From Cytobacillus suaedae (lineage in GTDB: Bacteria > Bacillota > Bacilli > Bacillales > Bacillaceae_L): DNA of 64,000 nt. The notes under the pieces are model-generated. The model saw nothing but the letters and a program-made list of their open reading frames with translations. It was not told the origin of the DNA and ran no database searches. Shown here one piece after another: positions 54,523 to 64,000 of this stretch. The stretch is taken from NCBI GenBank assembly GCA_014960805.1, contig CP063163.1, positions 3,187,001 through 3,251,000 on the forward strand, given 5' to 3'. The stretch's first letter is position 1. Every line of letters starts with the position of its first letter. The position numbers and the translations under genes were made by a program.

Positions 54523-55461
54523 ATGGATATCATTAAAATCGCACCACGAGGTTATTGTTATGGTGTAGTAGATGCAATGGTTATTGCAAAAAATGCTGCT
54601 TTAGATAAAAGTTTGCCTAGACCCATATATATATTAGGAATGATTGTTCACAATAAGCATGTTACTGATGCATTTATAGATGAAGGTATTATCACATTAG
54701 ATGGCGCAAACCGATTAGAGATTCTTGACCAAGTAAAGGAAGGTACAGTTATCTTTACTGCTCACGGGGTATCTCCAGAAGTAAAGAAACTGGCAAGAGA
54801 TAAAGGTTTGGTTACAATTGATGCAACGTGTCCAGATGTTACTCGTACACATGACTTAATTAAAGAAAAAGTTGCTGAGGGCTTCCAAATTATTTATATA
54901 GGTAAGAAAGGCCATCCTGAGCCAGAGGGTGCTGTCGGAGTTGCTCCAACCCATGTACATCTTGTTGAAACTGTAGAAGATGTTAATCAATTATCGTTAG
55001 ATAGTGACAAAATTGTTGTTACAAACCAAACGACAATGAGCCAATGGGATGTTGCAGATGTGATGGAAAAGGTAAAAGAGAAATATCCACAAACTGAAGT
55101 GCACCGTGAAATTTGTATGGCTACACAGGTTCGACAAGAAGCAGTTGCAGAGCAAGCTGGAGAAGCAGATGTAACGATTGTAGTTGGAGATCCTAAGAGT
55201 AATAATTCAAACCGACTTGCTCAAGTTTCTGAAGAAATTGCAGGGACTAAAGCTTATCGTATTGCAGATTTAAGTGAGTTAAAACTTGAATGGTTACAAG
55301 GGGCAAAAACAGTTGCTGTTACTGCTGGCGCTTCTACACCTACACCAATAACAAAAGAGGTTATTACGTTTTTAGAGCAATATGACCCAAGTGAAGAAAA
55401 GGATTGGGCGCTTGAGAGAAAAGTTCCACTTCATAAGATTTTGCCTAAAGTAAAGTCATAA
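54523..55461 (+). CDS. ispH: 4-hydroxy-3-methylbut-2-enyl diphosphate reductase
   Basis: Last MEP-pathway enzyme; reduces HMBPP to IPP and DMAPP with a 4Fe-4S cluster. The 312 residues show the three cluster cysteines ([32 protein letters not shown]), substrate histidines in VHNKHV and TAHGVS, and the E of GHPEPEG. GGAGGAG precedes the ATG. Confidence 0.96.
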   Translation: MDIIKIAPRGYCYGVVDAMVIAKNAALDKSLPRPIYILGMIVHNKHVTDAFIDEGIITLDGANRLEILDQVKEGTVIFTAHGVSPEVKKLARDKGLVTIDATCPDVTRTHDLIKEKVAEGFQIIYIGKKGHPEPEGAVGVAPTHVHLVETVEDVNQLSLDSDKIVVTNQTTMSQWDVADVMEKVKEKYPQTEVHREICMATQVRQEAVAEQAGEADVTIVVGDPKSNNSNRLAQVSEEIAGTKAYRIADLSELKLEWLQGAKTVAVTAGASTPTPITKEVITFLEQYDPSEEKDWALERKVPLHKILPKVKS

Positions 55462-55472
55462 AATATTGAAAG

Positions 55473-55508
55473 AGCATTTTCCATTTAGAGAAAATGCTTT
55501 TTTTATTT
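55473..55508 (+). terminator. terminator after ispH
   Basis: Stem AGCATTTTC / GAAAATGCT with a loop of about 8 nt, then TTTTTTT. Confidence 0.92.
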
Positions 55509-55522
55509 AGCACTTATAATCT

Positions 55523-55660
55523 GGACCGTTTCTTTCAGCTGCAGTCACTTGCTTTCCGCGGGGAGGGATGTGAGCCTCCTCGGCGTTATACGCCTGTGGG
55601 GTCTCACACTTCCCTCACTTCCCGCAGGAGTCAAGTGACTTCCGCTTCAATCCACTCTGT
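55523..55660. repeat. structured dispersed repeat, full copy B
   Basis: Same element and orientation as copy A. AGTCACTTG (55543-55551) pairs with CAAGTGACT (55632-55640); TGTGAG (55569-55574) with CTCACA (55603-55608); GGCGT (55582-55586) with ACGCC (55590-55594) around a TAT loop. Where it differs from copy A inside stems, both partners have changed. Confidence 0.9.
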
Positions 55661-55701
55661 AAATATATGAAGTCAACTTATCTTTAAGAATAGATCCTTT
55701 T

Positions 55702-56823
55702 TTACCTAAATGTAAAAGGATTGGTATCCGCTGCTGAAGGGAATATGTTTACTTTGAATTTATTTTCCTCACAGAGAGTTGTTAATACCTTTGTTACGCC
55801 TTTTTTCATTATCTTTTCGATGTAATGTCCTGCATCAATGATATTGAGGCCCATTGCCATTGCATCGTGAGCAATATGATAGTATATGTCACCTGTCACA
55901 TATACATCTGCCCCCTTAAACTTAGCACTCGTTATATATTTATTACCATCCCCACCAAGGACAGCTACTTTTTTAACCTTGGTATCTAGGTTCCCTACTA
56001 TTCGAACGCCCTCTACGTCTAATGCTTCTTTTACGAATTCTGCAAACTCTTCAATGGTTTGTTCCTGCTTAATTCTTCCCACGCGCCCTAAGCCTAATTC
56101 TATCCCTTGATTTTCTAGAGGGTAAATGTCATAAGCCACTTCTTCATAAGGATGAGCTTTCAACATGGCAGAAACAACTTTTCGTTGAAGGGAAGCAGGA
56201 ATTATCGTTTCGATTTTCACTTCTTTTACTTGCTCTAATTTACCATTTTGGCCAATCACAGGATTTGCATCATCATTAGGCAAAAAGGTTCCTGTTCCAG
56301 GAGTGTTAAAAGAGCAATGGCTGTAATTTCCTATAGCACCTGCCCCAGCATTACCAATAGCCTCTCGAACAGTATCAGCATCGGTTTCAGGAACATAAAC
56401 AACTAACTTCTTTAATGGGTCCTCATAGGTTGGAGATAACACATCTACATCTTGTAGATTTAGTGCTTCTGCCAACATATCATTGACTCCACCATTAGCT
56501 ACATCAAGATTTGTATGTGCCGCATACACAGCAATATCATGTTTAATGCACATCTCAACGATCTTACCTGCTGGTTGGTCAGTTATTACTGATTTTAAAG
56601 GACGAAAAATCGGAGGGTGATGTGCTATGATTAAATCTACCTTTTTGTCGATTGCTTCATCAATCACATTCTCTAATACATCCAAAGCAATCATTATAGT
56701 ATTAATTGGTTTATTTAATGTTCCAATTTGAAGGCCGATTTTGTCTCCTTCTACTGCATATGCCTTAGGGGAATATTTCTCAAACAACTGAATGATCTCG
56801 AATCCATTTGGTACTTTACTCAC
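55702..56823 (-). CDS. yqfO: Nif3-like dinuclear metal-centre protein
   Basis: A 373-residue cytoplasmic protein of the NIF3/DUF34 family. Metal ligands are in IIAHHPPIFRPLK, YAAHTNLD and the C-terminal DAGHYIEK. The middle (about 125-230) is the PII-like insert domain (HPYEEVAYDIYPLEN) found in longer bacterial members that form hexamers. Overlaps trmK by 4 bp. Proposed GTP-cyclohydrolase-I-type activity is unproven. Confidence 0.92.
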   Translation of the reverse strand: MSKVPNGFEIIQLFEKYSPKAYAVEGDKIGLQIGTLNKPINTIMIALDVLENVIDEAIDKKVDLIIAHHPPIFRPLKSVITDQPAGKIVEMCIKHDIAVYAAHTNLDVANGGVNDMLAEALNLQDVDVLSPTYEDPLKKLVVYVPETDADTVREAIGNAGAGAIGNYSHCSFNTPGTGTFLPNDDANPVIGQNGKLEQVKEVKIETIIPASLQRKVVSAMLKAHPYEEVAYDIYPLENQGIELGLGRVGRIKQEQTIEEFAEFVKEALDVEGVRIVGNLDTKVKKVAVLGGDGNKYITSAKFKGADVYVTGDIYYHIAHDAMAMGLNIIDAGHYIEKIMKKGVTKVLTTLCEENKFKVNIFPSAADTNPFTFR

Positions 56824-57524
56824 TTCAAAACCTCCCTTACGATGTTTCTGTTATGTATTAACTCTTGTTTTCTTTTATAATTCTCTTCAGTTTCTTCAGC
56901 TTCATCTAACTGGAAGATAATTCTTTCCCAATGATTTAATTCGTTAACCCATTTTTTAATAAATACTTCATTTTTTTCCTTCATTAAAAATGGCCCTAGA
57001 AGAACTCCTGCCTCCAAAGAATCATAGGGTCTTTTCGGATTTCCTTTATCAGATACTAAAATCTCATAAATCTTTCCATCTTCTTCTAAAATTTCTTCTG
57101 CGGTTAATTCCCATCCATTCTCTAAAAGCCATTCTCTTATTCGGTGTGCACCAATATTAGGTTGCAGGATAAGCCTTTCGACGCCCTCTAACTTTGCTTT
57201 TCCTTGCTCAAGAATGCTTCTAATTAATGTTCCTCCCATTCCTGAAATCGTTATACAAGTTACTTCCTTTGGGTCTATAACCTCCAGACCGTCTCCTTTT
57301 CTAACATCAATCTTTTCTGAGAGACCAGACTTAGCTACCTGCTCTTTTGCAGATTGTAGTGGACCTTCGGTGATTTCTCCAGCTATCCCTTTTATAATCG
57401 AACCTCTCAAAGAGGCATAACAAGGCAAATAGGCATGATCTGAGCCTATGTCAGCCAAAATTGAATCTTTAGGTATGTAGTTGGCTACTGTCTCCAGCCT
57501 TTTTGATAATCTTAATTCATTCAT
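56820..57524 (-). CDS. trmK: tRNA (adenine22-N1)-methyltransferase
   Basis: Methylates A22 of tRNA. The 234 residues contain the SAM loop LADIGSDHAYLPCYA, the TCITISGMGGTLI catalytic-loop segment and LILQPNIGAHRIREWL, all typical of TrmK/YqfN. It is translationally coupled to yqfO (ATGA overlap), as in B. subtilis. Confidence 0.94.
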   Translation of the reverse strand: MNELRLSKRLETVANYIPKDSILADIGSDHAYLPCYASLRGSIIKGIAGEITEGPLQSAKEQVAKSGLSEKIDVRKGDGLEVIDPKEVTCITISGMGGTLIRSILEQGKAKLEGVERLILQPNIGAHRIREWLLENGWELTAEEILEEDGKIYEILVSDKGNPKRPYDSLEAGVLLGPFLMKEKNEVFIKKWVNELNHWERIIFQLDEAEETEENYKRKQELIHNRNIVREVLK

Positions 57525-57603
57525 AGCAAAACACCACTTCTCTTCAAATTCTTCTACTTCATATCATTACAAACAATTATAGTATATGCAAATTTATATG
57601 GGC

Positions 57604-57641
57604 AAAAAAAAGAGTCCTTTACATACGCAAAGGACTCCATC
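57604..57641 (-). terminator. terminator after cccA
   Basis: On the minus strand GAGTCCTTTG / (T)AAAGGACTC with a loop of about 7 nt followed by eight T. Confidence 0.92.
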
Positions 57642-57646
57642 AGTTA

Positions 57647-58006
57647 TTATTTTACTTCCACTAACCAAGCAGTAAATTCTTCAAGCTTCTCGTTCGGTAC
57701 TAAACCACCTTGCATGATTCCTTTACCATTTTTTAAGATATCTTGAATCTCTTCGCTAGATAATCTATCACCAACACCTAGAAGTTTAGGACCAGCACCA
57801 CCATTAAAATCAGCACCATGACATGCTAAACATTGTTGTTGGTAAATTTCTTCCGGAGATGCTGCAGCAGTTTCTGTTGGAGGAGTCTCCTTTTCACCAT
57901 CTGCAACTTCATCCATATTGTTTAATCCAACAAAAGATAGTGTAAACATAAGTCCAAGACCTAAAATTCCAATTAACGCGAAAGGAATTAATGGATTACG
58001 ATTCAT
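57647..58006 (-). CDS. cccA: membrane-anchored cytochrome c550
   Basis: A 119-residue electron carrier on the outer membrane face. An N-terminal membrane anchor (about residues 6-27) is followed by an acidic linker and a small class I cytochrome c domain: heme attachment QQCLACHGADF and axial methionine in GKGIMQGGLV. It lies between trmK and the sigA region, as in B. subtilis. Confidence 0.95.
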   Translation of the reverse strand: MNRNPLIPFALIGILGLGLMFTLSFVGLNNMDEVADGEKETPPTETAAASPEEIYQQQCLACHGADFNGGAGPKLLGVGDRLSSEEIQDILKNGKGIMQGGLVPNEKLEEFTAWLVEVK

Positions 58007-58191
58007 AATAAATAACCTCCCTTATGTAAAAATGCTTGTAGATTTATCGTTTATTATTTAATCCAAACAATAACTATTTTACTCCAAAACTCGTAGAAGT
58101 GCTAGACCTAAATGTACAAGTTATACGTAAAATAAAAGTTTCAATTGCCTTTATTTATAAATAATTCACATTTTTGTCATAAACCATTCCT

Positions 58192-58242
58192 AAAAAAAGT
58201 AAAAAGCTTCATTCATAAGAAGAAGCTTTTTACTTTTTTTAT
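58192..58242 (-). terminator. terminator after acyl-CoA dehydrogenase gene
   Basis: On the minus strand AAAAAGTAAAAAGCTTC pairs with GAAGCTTTTTACTTTTT around a loop of about 10 nt, with a T-run behind. Confidence 0.93.
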
Positions 58243-58268
58243 TATAACCACATCTTGGTCAAACTAGT

Positions 58269-59408
58269 CTAGCAGCCTAGGGAACGAGCGATAACCATTC
58301 GTTGAACTTCAGACGTGCCTTCTCCTATTTCAAGAAGCTTTGCATCACGCATAAATCTCTCAACTTGATATTCTCTCATGTAACCGTATCCACCATGAAT
58401 TTGTATTGCTTGGCTTGTAACCTCCATACAAATTTCTGATGCGTATAGTTTACACATTGCAGCTTCTTTACCAAAAGGTCTTCCTTGATCCTTTAACCAT
58501 GCAGCTTTATAAACCATTGTACGTGCTAACTCAATCTTCATAGCCATATCTGCTAATTTGAATTGAATCGCTTGGAAATTTGAAAGGGAACGACCAAATT
58601 GTCTTCTTTCTTGTGCATATGCTAGTGCTTTTTCATATGCTGCCTGAGCAATACCAACACCCATAGCCCCTATTCCTATTCTTCCACCATCTAGTGTTTT
58701 AAGGAACTGTTTAAAACCTTCTCCTCGAGTACCTAAAAGGTTTTCTTGTGGTACTCTCACATCTTCTAAAACAAGTTCAGTTGTATTAGAAGAATGAAGT
58801 CCCATCTTTTCATAATTATCGATAATTGAAAAACCTTTAGCATCGGTTGGAACAATAATCGCACTTATTTCTTTTTTATCACCATCACGCCCAGTGATCG
58901 CTGTCAATGCTAAGTGATTTGCATAACTTGCGTTTGTTATAAAACATTTATTTCCGTTTATTACGAAGTCATTTCCATCTTCAATCGCCTCTGTTTGTGT
59001 TCCTCCAGCATCAGATCCAGCATTTGGTTCTGTTAGACCAAAAGCACCAAAAGATTCACCCGTACAAATCGGAGTTAAATACTTTTGCTTTTGTTCTTCT
59101 GTACCAAACATATGAATAGGTGCTCCACCTAGTGAAATATGTGCTGAATAGGTTATACCAGTTGAACCACAAGCTCTGCTTAATTCCTCAACAACAATTG
59201 CAAAGCTGACAGTATCTGCACCAGCCCCACCATATTCCTCTGGAAACGGTAACCCCATCATTCCTAACTCAGATAATTGAGCAAATATTTCCTTAGGAAA
59301 CCTTTTTTCTCTATCACGTGACTCTGCTTCAGGCGCAACTTCTGCATCAGCAAATTCGCGAATCGTGCGCAAAATTAGCTTTTGTTCTGTTGTTAAATCA
59401 AAGTTCAT
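58269..59408 (-). CDS. acyl-CoA dehydrogenase (short-chain type)
   Basis: FAD-dependent enzyme for the first oxidation of fatty or branched-chain acyl-CoA. The 379 residues include FGAFGLTEPNAGSDAGG (FAD/substrate signature), CFITNASYA, and QIHGGYGYMREYQVERFMRDAK with the following EIGEGTSEVQR; the glutamate of GEGT is the likely catalytic base. No other beta-oxidation genes are adjacent. It is an insertion relative to the B. subtilis cccA-sigA order, but base composition looks like its neighbours. Confidence 0.93.
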   Translation of the reverse strand: MNFDLTTEQKLILRTIREFADAEVAPEAESRDREKRFPKEIFAQLSELGMMGLPFPEEYGGAGADTVSFAIVVEELSRACGSTGITYSAHISLGGAPIHMFGTEEQKQKYLTPICTGESFGAFGLTEPNAGSDAGGTQTEAIEDGNDFVINGNKCFITNASYANHLALTAITGRDGDKKEISAIIVPTDAKGFSIIDNYEKMGLHSSNTTELVLEDVRVPQENLLGTRGEGFKQFLKTLDGGRIGIGAMGVGIAQAAYEKALAYAQERRQFGRSLSNFQAIQFKLADMAMKIELARTMVYKAAWLKDQGRPFGKEAAMCKLYASEICMEVTSQAIQIHGGYGYMREYQVERFMRDAKLLEIGEGTSEVQRMVIARSLGC

Positions 59409-59496
59409 TTGTAATCCCCCTAACGATATGTATCCGTTTACACTATCTATTATATCGTTAATTGAACAATATTCACAACATTTTAAAAATGCATTT

Positions 59497-60021
59497 TTAT
59501 ATGAAAAATGCTACAATTAGTAAAATCAAACCAATTACTCCTGCAATTATAAAGTACTTTTGTTTCATTTTAAGTCCTGCTAACAACCATAAAAGACAAT
59601 TGAAGATGATGATGCTGCTTAACACAACTACGTTTTCCTTAAAGAAATATCCACCTATCTCAATGGTTGTTATTAAAAAAAGTAATGCAAAGATTATGTA
59701 AGATAATTGTTTTAAAAAGTTATTTTTTAAGAAAAAAGCACTAATTAGACAGATTATTATAAAAATAATGAAAATAGGTATTTGCAAAACGAAATACATT
59801 TCAGTAAAATAAATGACAAGAAGTGTTGCAGGTAATAAAGAAATGAGTAAAAGTGCTATGACTATATCCTTAAAATTTGTAGAGGCTTTACTCTTCTTAA
59901 TTTCCACCTCACCTTCCGTATATAAAGTTAATAAGAAATCACAGTAGTGTTCAGGTAATAGTTTACTTTGTTTCCAGAGCTTGATTTCTTTTACAATTAA
60001 TGCTTTTCGATGTTGGTCCAT
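59497..60021 (-). CDS. hypothetical membrane protein
   Basis: A 174-residue protein. The first ~45 residues are soluble and amphipathic (RKALIVKEIKLWKQSKLLPEHYCDFLLTLYTEGEVE). Five to six short hydrophobic helices follow to the C-terminus. It lies 70 bp downstream of rpoD on the same strand but behind the rpoD terminator. I recognise no characterised family. The LPxxYCDFLL motif followed by membrane helices may define one. Confidence 0.7.
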   Translation of the reverse strand: MDQHRKALIVKEIKLWKQSKLLPEHYCDFLLTLYTEGEVEIKKSKASTNFKDIVIALLLISLLPATLLVIYFTEMYFVLQIPIFIIFIIICLISAFFLKNNFLKQLSYIIFALLFLITTIEIGGYFFKENVVVLSSIIIFNCLLWLLAGLKMKQKYFIIAGVIGLILLIVAFFI

Positions 60022-60035
60022 AGTTTCTCCTCAAA

Positions 60036-60076
60036 AGACAAAAAAGTTTACCTCAATTGTATGAAGTAAACTTTAA
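60036..60076 (-). terminator. terminator after rpoD
   Basis: On the minus strand AAAGTTTACTTC / GA(G)GTAAACTTT with a loop of about 8 nt, then TTTGTCTTTT. Confidence 0.82.
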
Positions 60077-60091
60077 ATTGTAAATTATTTT

Positions 60092-61225
60092 TTATTCTAA
60101 AAAGTCTTTAAGTCTTTTGCTTCGACTTGGATGACGTAACTTACGAAGTGCTTTAGCTTCAATTTGTCGTATACGTTCTCTTGTAACTCCAAATACTTTA
60201 CCTACTTCTTCAAGAGTCCGTGTTCTACCATCATCTAACCCAAAGCGTAAACGAAGGACATTTTCTTCACGGTCTGTTAACGTATCAAGTACATCTTCTA
60301 ATTGCTCTTTTAATAACTCATAAGCAGCATGTTCAGAAGGAGAAGTTGCATCTTGGTCTTCAATAAAGTCACCCAAATGAGAGTCATCTTCTTCACCAAT
60401 TGGTGTTTCTAAAGATACAGGTTCCTGAGCAATCTTAAGAATTTCTCTTACTTTTTCTGGAGTTAAATCCATATCTTCAGCTATTTCTTCTGGAGAAGGT
60501 TCACGGCCTAAATCCTGAAGAAGCTGTCTTTGTACACGGATCAGTTTATTAATGGTTTCTACCATATGAACCGGAATACGGATTGTTCTTGCTTGGTCAG
60601 CGATAGCGCGAGTAATTGCCTGACGAATCCACCATGTAGCGTAGGTACTAAATTTAAAGCCCTTGCGGTAATCGAATTTCTCAACTGCTTTAATTAAGCC
60701 CATGTTACCTTCTTGAATTAAGTCTAGGAATAACATACCTCTACCTACATAGCGTTTTGCAATACTTACTACAAGTCGCAAGTTCGCTTCAGCTAGACGG
60801 CGCTTAGCTTCCTCGTCACCTTTTTCAATTCGCTCAGCAAGTACAATTTCTTCCTCACCTGATAATAAATCAACACGACCAATCTCTTTTAGGTACATAC
60901 GGACAGGGTCATTTATCTTCACTCCAGGAGGAACACTCAGGTCATTTAAGTCAAATTCTTCTTCTTTTGCTAAATCCTGAATTTTGGGATCATCATCATC
61001 CTCATCATCAGTTCCTTCACCTAACAATTCAACACCCTGTTCTCCTAGGAACTCATAATATTCATCTAGTTGATCTGATTCCACTTCAAACCCAGACATC
61101 TTTTCAGCGATTTCTTCGTATGTTAATACACCACGTTTTTTACCTAACTCAGTTAATTGGTCTTTTACTTGCTCAATTGTATATTCAGTATCCATTTCTT
61201 TTGAACGTGCTGATTTTTCAGCCAT
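60092..61225 (-). CDS. rpoD: primary sigma factor RpoD/SigA
   Basis: Housekeeping sigma-70 factor of 377 residues. Region 1.2 begins at [13 protein letters not shown]; region 2 shows [40 protein letters not shown]; region 3 [14 protein letters not shown]; region 4 [40 protein letters not shown]. The start at 61225 ([10 protein letters not shown]) follows GGAGGGG; upstream residues are overlap with dnaG. Co-transcribed with dnaG. Confidence 0.97.
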   Translation of the reverse strand: MAEKSARSKEMDTEYTIEQVKDQLTELGKKRGVLTYEEIAEKMSGFEVESDQLDEYYEFLGEQGVELLGEGTDDEDDDDPKIQDLAKEEEFDLNDLSVPPGVKINDPVRMYLKEIGRVDLLSGEEEIVLAERIEKGDEEAKRRLAEANLRLVVSIAKRYVGRGMLFLDLIQEGNMGLIKAVEKFDYRKGFKFSTYATWWIRQAITRAIADQARTIRIPVHMVETINKLIRVQRQLLQDLGREPSPEEIAEDMDLTPEKVREILKIAQEPVSLETPIGEEDDSHLGDFIEDQDATSPSEHAAYELLKEQLEDVLDTLTDREENVLRLRFGLDDGRTRTLEEVGKVFGVTRERIRQIEAKALRKLRHPSRSKRLKDFLE

Positions 61226-61269
61226 AAGTTCCCCTCCTTCCAAACTAATATGCTTATAGAGGTCTTTAA

Positions 61270-63087
61270 TCATTTGCTATTGATGGTTCTTCTTAATTGT
61301 AAAATTTCCATTGCAATTGTTGCTGCTCTTTTGAAATCGTTCTGACGTTCGGCTTCTTGTTGAGCAACTTCTTTTTCTTTTATCATTGACAATTTCTGAT
61401 GTTTCAACACCTGTTTTATATAATCTGTCAATTCAAGCTCAGAAACTTCTTCATTAATAGATTGCATCGCAATTTCAGTTACTACACTCTTAAGCTTTTC
61501 ATTATCCAATCTTTGAATAAATGTTCCAATATCAGGATCATTACCTTCTTCATAATATGCATAAAGGTATAATACAATCGCACGGTGTTCTTCAATATTA
61601 AAATCACCTTGCAGTGCATCATGAACCTTATAAGTAATGTCTTTATCTCTTAACATGTGGGCAATTAATAATCTCTCTGCGTTATGATAAGCAGGTAAAA
61701 GCTTTTTCGCTAATAATGGTTTTCTAGGTATATTATTTCTGTTCCTATCGTCATTATCCTTTTTATTTTGCAAAGTTTTATTAATTTGTTCGTGTTGCTC
61801 TTTTAGAGCATCAAGTGAGATTGAAAATTCATTTGAGATTTGTCTTAGGTAGTGGTCTTTTTCAACCGCATTGTCAAGTTTTCCAATCTCATTTAAGACC
61901 AATTGGATATACTTGATTTTCTCTCCCTCATCTTGAAGGTTTTTACCTTTACGATAATACCTCATCTTAAATGCCATGAGAGTTAGGCTTGCCCCTATTA
62001 CATCACCTTTAAAGTGCTCTGGTCCATACTTCTTGACGTAGTCATCAGGGTCTAATCCTTCTGGCATTGAAGCAACTTTCACATAACAACCTATATCTTT
62101 TAAAATGGTAGCTGCTCTAACAGTGGCTTCAATCCCTGCTGAATCACCATCGTAACAAATCGTGACAGATTCAACATTCCTACGAATTATCTTAGCTTGC
62201 TCTTCTGTTAAAGAAGTACCCATCGTTGCAATTGAATAAGGTATACCTGATCTATGAGCTGCTATAACATCCATAAAACCTTCAAAAAGAATAACCTGTT
62301 CACTCTTTCTCATAAACTGCCTAGCATTATGAAAGTTATACAGTGTTTTACTTTTATTAAAGATGATTGTTTCAGGACTATTTAGATACTTGGGTTCTCT
62401 TGTATTTGTTTCTAGGATACGACCAGAAAAAGCAATCGTTTTTCCTTGGTGATCCCATATAGGAAACATGATCCTGTTTCGAAAACGATCAAAGTAAGAA
62501 CCATCTGACTCTTTTTTAATAATCAATCCTGCCTTTTCCATCATTTCTTGTTGAAAACCTCTTTGAACAAGAAATTTAGATGCAAAATCCCAAGAGTCTA
62601 ATGCAAAACCGATTTCAAACTTTTCAATTTCCTCCATCGAAAATCCTCGATTAAGCAGGTAATCCAGTGCGTGCTCACCCTCTTTTGTATTTACCAATAA
62701 ATGATGGTAAAATTTCTTTAGAAGTTCATGAGCCTCTATCATCTTACTAGATTCCTGTTGTTTCTGTGGATGGATAGGATCATTTTCAAGATTAGGTAGT
62801 TCTATATTTACCCTGTCAGCTAATCGCTTAGCTGCTTCGGTAAAAGTTATCCCATCTATGTCCATTACGAAAGATAATGCATTGCCTCCTGCCCCACAGC
62901 CAAAACAGTGATAAATTTGTTTATCTGGAGATACAGAGAAAGACGGTGTACTTTCTCCATGGAACGGACAAAGACCGAAATAGTTTCTTCCTTGTTTCTT
63001 CAATTGAACATATTCACTGATTACGTCAACAATGTCTACAGAATGGCGAATTTTTTCGATGGTTTCTTCGGGAATTCGATATCCCAT
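61270..63087 (-). CDS. dnaG: DNA primase
   Basis: Makes RNA primers at the replication fork. The 605 residues have an N-terminal zinc-binding domain ([27 protein letters not shown]), a TOPRIM polymerase core ([28 protein letters not shown]) and a C-terminal helicase-binding region. The start at 63087 (MGYRIPEE) follows ACGGAG; the frame continues upstream without homology. It precedes rpoD by 44 bp, the classical macromolecular-synthesis operon. Confidence 0.97.
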   Translation of the reverse strand: MGYRIPEETIEKIRHSVDIVDVISEYVQLKKQGRNYFGLCPFHGESTPSFSVSPDKQIYHCFGCGAGGNALSFVMDIDGITFTEAAKRLADRVNIELPNLENDPIHPQKQQESSKMIEAHELLKKFYHHLLVNTKEGEHALDYLLNRGFSMEEIEKFEIGFALDSWDFASKFLVQRGFQQEMMEKAGLIIKKESDGSYFDRFRNRIMFPIWDHQGKTIAFSGRILETNTREPKYLNSPETIIFNKSKTLYNFHNARQFMRKSEQVILFEGFMDVIAAHRSGIPYSIATMGTSLTEEQAKIIRRNVESVTICYDGDSAGIEATVRAATILKDIGCYVKVASMPEGLDPDDYVKKYGPEHFKGDVIGASLTLMAFKMRYYRKGKNLQDEGEKIKYIQLVLNEIGKLDNAVEKDHYLRQISNEFSISLDALKEQHEQINKTLQNKKDNDDRNRNNIPRKPLLAKKLLPAYHNAERLLIAHMLRDKDITYKVHDALQGDFNIEEHRAIVLYLYAYYEEGNDPDIGTFIQRLDNEKLKSVVTEIAMQSINEEVSELELTDYIKQVLKHQKLSMIKEKEVAQQEAERQNDFKRAATIAMEILQLRRTINSK

Positions 63088-63718
63088 ATTAACATCTCCG
63101 TAATAAGTATTCTCTTTTTTATTCTTGATTTCCTGCAAGTTTCGACAATTTTTTTTCGAGTAATATGATAAACTGACTTTTATCATCTTATTTAGATGCC
63201 TTAGTACCTTTTAATGGATTCCACTTCGGTACCATAGCAGATAACTATTTTAGATGAAGAACTGTATCTATATCATATTCTAAAATTGTTTTCATCTTGG
63301 TGAAAGCACTGTCTTTTTGCGATGATATGTATTTACAATCATAAGTATCTCTGTTTTTACTGGACATGCATAAGCAACGATAAATATTTTGTGCTTTTTT
63401 TCGTCATATTTCTCTATTCTACATCACTCCAGCGTTTCCCTCTTTTCATGTGAAAGATTTATTATGAAATTAACCTCCGTTCAAACGACAACATGAAATT
63501 GAGGGATTATCCTATATAACCCCTTCAGATTTAGACAAAAATATTAATATAATTTATTTTTTCTGCCTTATCACTTGACAACTTACAATATATAGTTTAT
63601 TCGTTACATGCCTAGTCTAAACCTAAAATTATACATTTAATCACAATTTTTTATTATAATATATATTTATCTAAACTGCTATCGTTTTCTACTATATTTT
63701 TTTACCCTTTTTTTGATA
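63088..63718. other. gene-free region upstream of dnaG; yqxD absent
   Basis: About 630 bp, very AT-rich towards 63550-63720. It must contain the dnaG-rpoD promoters. In B. subtilis yqxD lies between yqfL and dnaG; I find neither that protein nor a recognisable remnant. I see no other coding frame with a ribosome binding site. A TTGACA at about 63575 has no good -10 partner. Confidence 0.55.
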
Positions 63719-63754
63719 AAAGAAAACACATATCCTTGGGATATGTGCTTATCT
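63719..63754 (-). terminator. terminator after yqfL
   Basis: On the minus strand AGCACATATCC / GGATATGTGTT with a 3-nt loop, then TTCTTTT. It overlaps the last codons of yqfL by a few bases. Confidence 0.8.
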
Positions 63755-64000
63755 ATTTTGCTTATTTATCTGTTGTAGAATAATATTAGCGGTTTCTTCG
63801 ACTGCTTTTTTGGTTACATCTATTACATCACAACCAATTCTATTTACGACCCGCTCAAAGTGTTCTAGCTCCTCTTTGATACGATCAATGTTGGCATAGA
63901 TTGCCTGGTCGTCTAAACCAAGTGACTTAAGGCGTTCTCTTCTAATATCATTTAATTTCTCTGGACTAATCTTCAAGCCGATACATTTATGTGCCGGAAC
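63749..64000 (-). CDS. yqfL: pyruvate, phosphate dikinase regulatory protein YqfL, 3' part
   Basis: The frame stays open to the window edge, so only the last 83 residues are visible ([16 protein letters not shown]...[17 protein letters not shown]). The sequence matches the C-terminus of the PEP synthase/PPDK regulatory kinase-phosphotransferase family (DUF299), ADP-dependent enzymes that control a dikinase by threonine phosphorylation. The upstream part lies beyond position 64000. Position next to dnaG is as in B. subtilis. Confidence 0.92.
   Translation of the reverse strand, partial: VPAHKCIGLKISPEKLNDIRRERLKSLGLDDQAIYANIDRIKEELEHFERVVNRIGCDVIDVTKKAVEETANIILQQINKQNR

Overview
The window is a chromosomal segment of an AT-rich, spore-forming, naturally competent Bacillaceae bacterium (Bacillus in the broad sense). 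Almost every gene has a recognisable counterpart in the Bacillus subtilis yqz/comG - yqg - yqf - sigA/dnaG region, in nearly the same order. Most genes lie on the minus strand. There is no prophage, complete insertion sequence, CRISPR array or resistance island. What is not core lies in the gaps: small genes of unknown function and several kinds of repeat.

Layout. (1) 1-6.6 kb: two lipoproteins, yqzG, yqzE, aroK and the complete seven-gene comG competence pseudopilus operon. (2) 6.8-10.6 kb: a chemoreceptor, a DUF421 membrane protein, tRNA-Gln(TTG) and a SufR-like regulator. (3) 10.7-22.3 kb: the yqg block (yqgY, a COG1565 methyltransferase, yqgX, yqgW, yqgV, yqgU, yqgT, an LTA synthase, glcK, yqgQ) and a SpoVAF-like germination protein. 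(4) 22.5-27.9 kb: rhomboid protease gluP, HAD hydrolase, DUF92 protein, 5-formyl-THF cyclo-ligase, a DUF559-like nuclease with a repeat array beside it, and rpmG. (5) 28.1-43.9 kb: sugar nucleotidyltransferase and glycosyltransferase, an MltG-like fragment protein, the phosphate system pstSCAB-phoU with a clear PhoP-box array, pbpA, yqgE, sodA, yqgC, an NptA-type Na/Pi transporter and yqgB. (6) 44-58 kb: yqgA, ispG, yqfX, yqfW, the znuC-znuB-zur zinc operon with a promoter and Zur-box candidate, yqfU, yqfT, nfo, cshB, yqfQ, ispH, yqfO-trmK and cccA. (7) 58.2-64 kb: acyl-CoA dehydrogenase, an unknown membrane protein, rpoD(sigA)-dnaG, and the 3' part of yqfL, which runs off the window.

How the genes work together. 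The clear modules are DNA uptake (comG), phosphate uptake and its control (pst-phoU, with nptA nearby), zinc uptake and its control (znuCB-zur), the two iron-sulfur enzymes that end the MEP isoprenoid pathway (ispG, ispH), cell-envelope growth (pbpA, LTA synthase, YqgT, MltG-like protein) and the macromolecular-synthesis pair dnaG-rpoD.

The most interesting signals are non-coding. Two full copies and one internally deleted copy of a ~137-bp repeat (40587-40724, 55523-55660, 50857-50905) fold into a long hairpin, and the two full copies differ by four compensated base pairs. Three intergenic loci (12320-12500, 27375-27570, 47225-47420) carry four short CGGA...CCG elements arranged as two pairs, always exactly 51 bp apart; two of the loci share an identical 51-61-51 layout although the sequence between has diverged. 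One of these lies directly after a PD-(D/E)XK/DUF559-like nuclease gene. Another lies inside a ~680-bp structure bounded by ~20-bp inverted repeats and an 11-bp direct repeat (47044-47722). A promoter-terminator pair at 12198-12312 suggests an ~80-nt C-rich small RNA.
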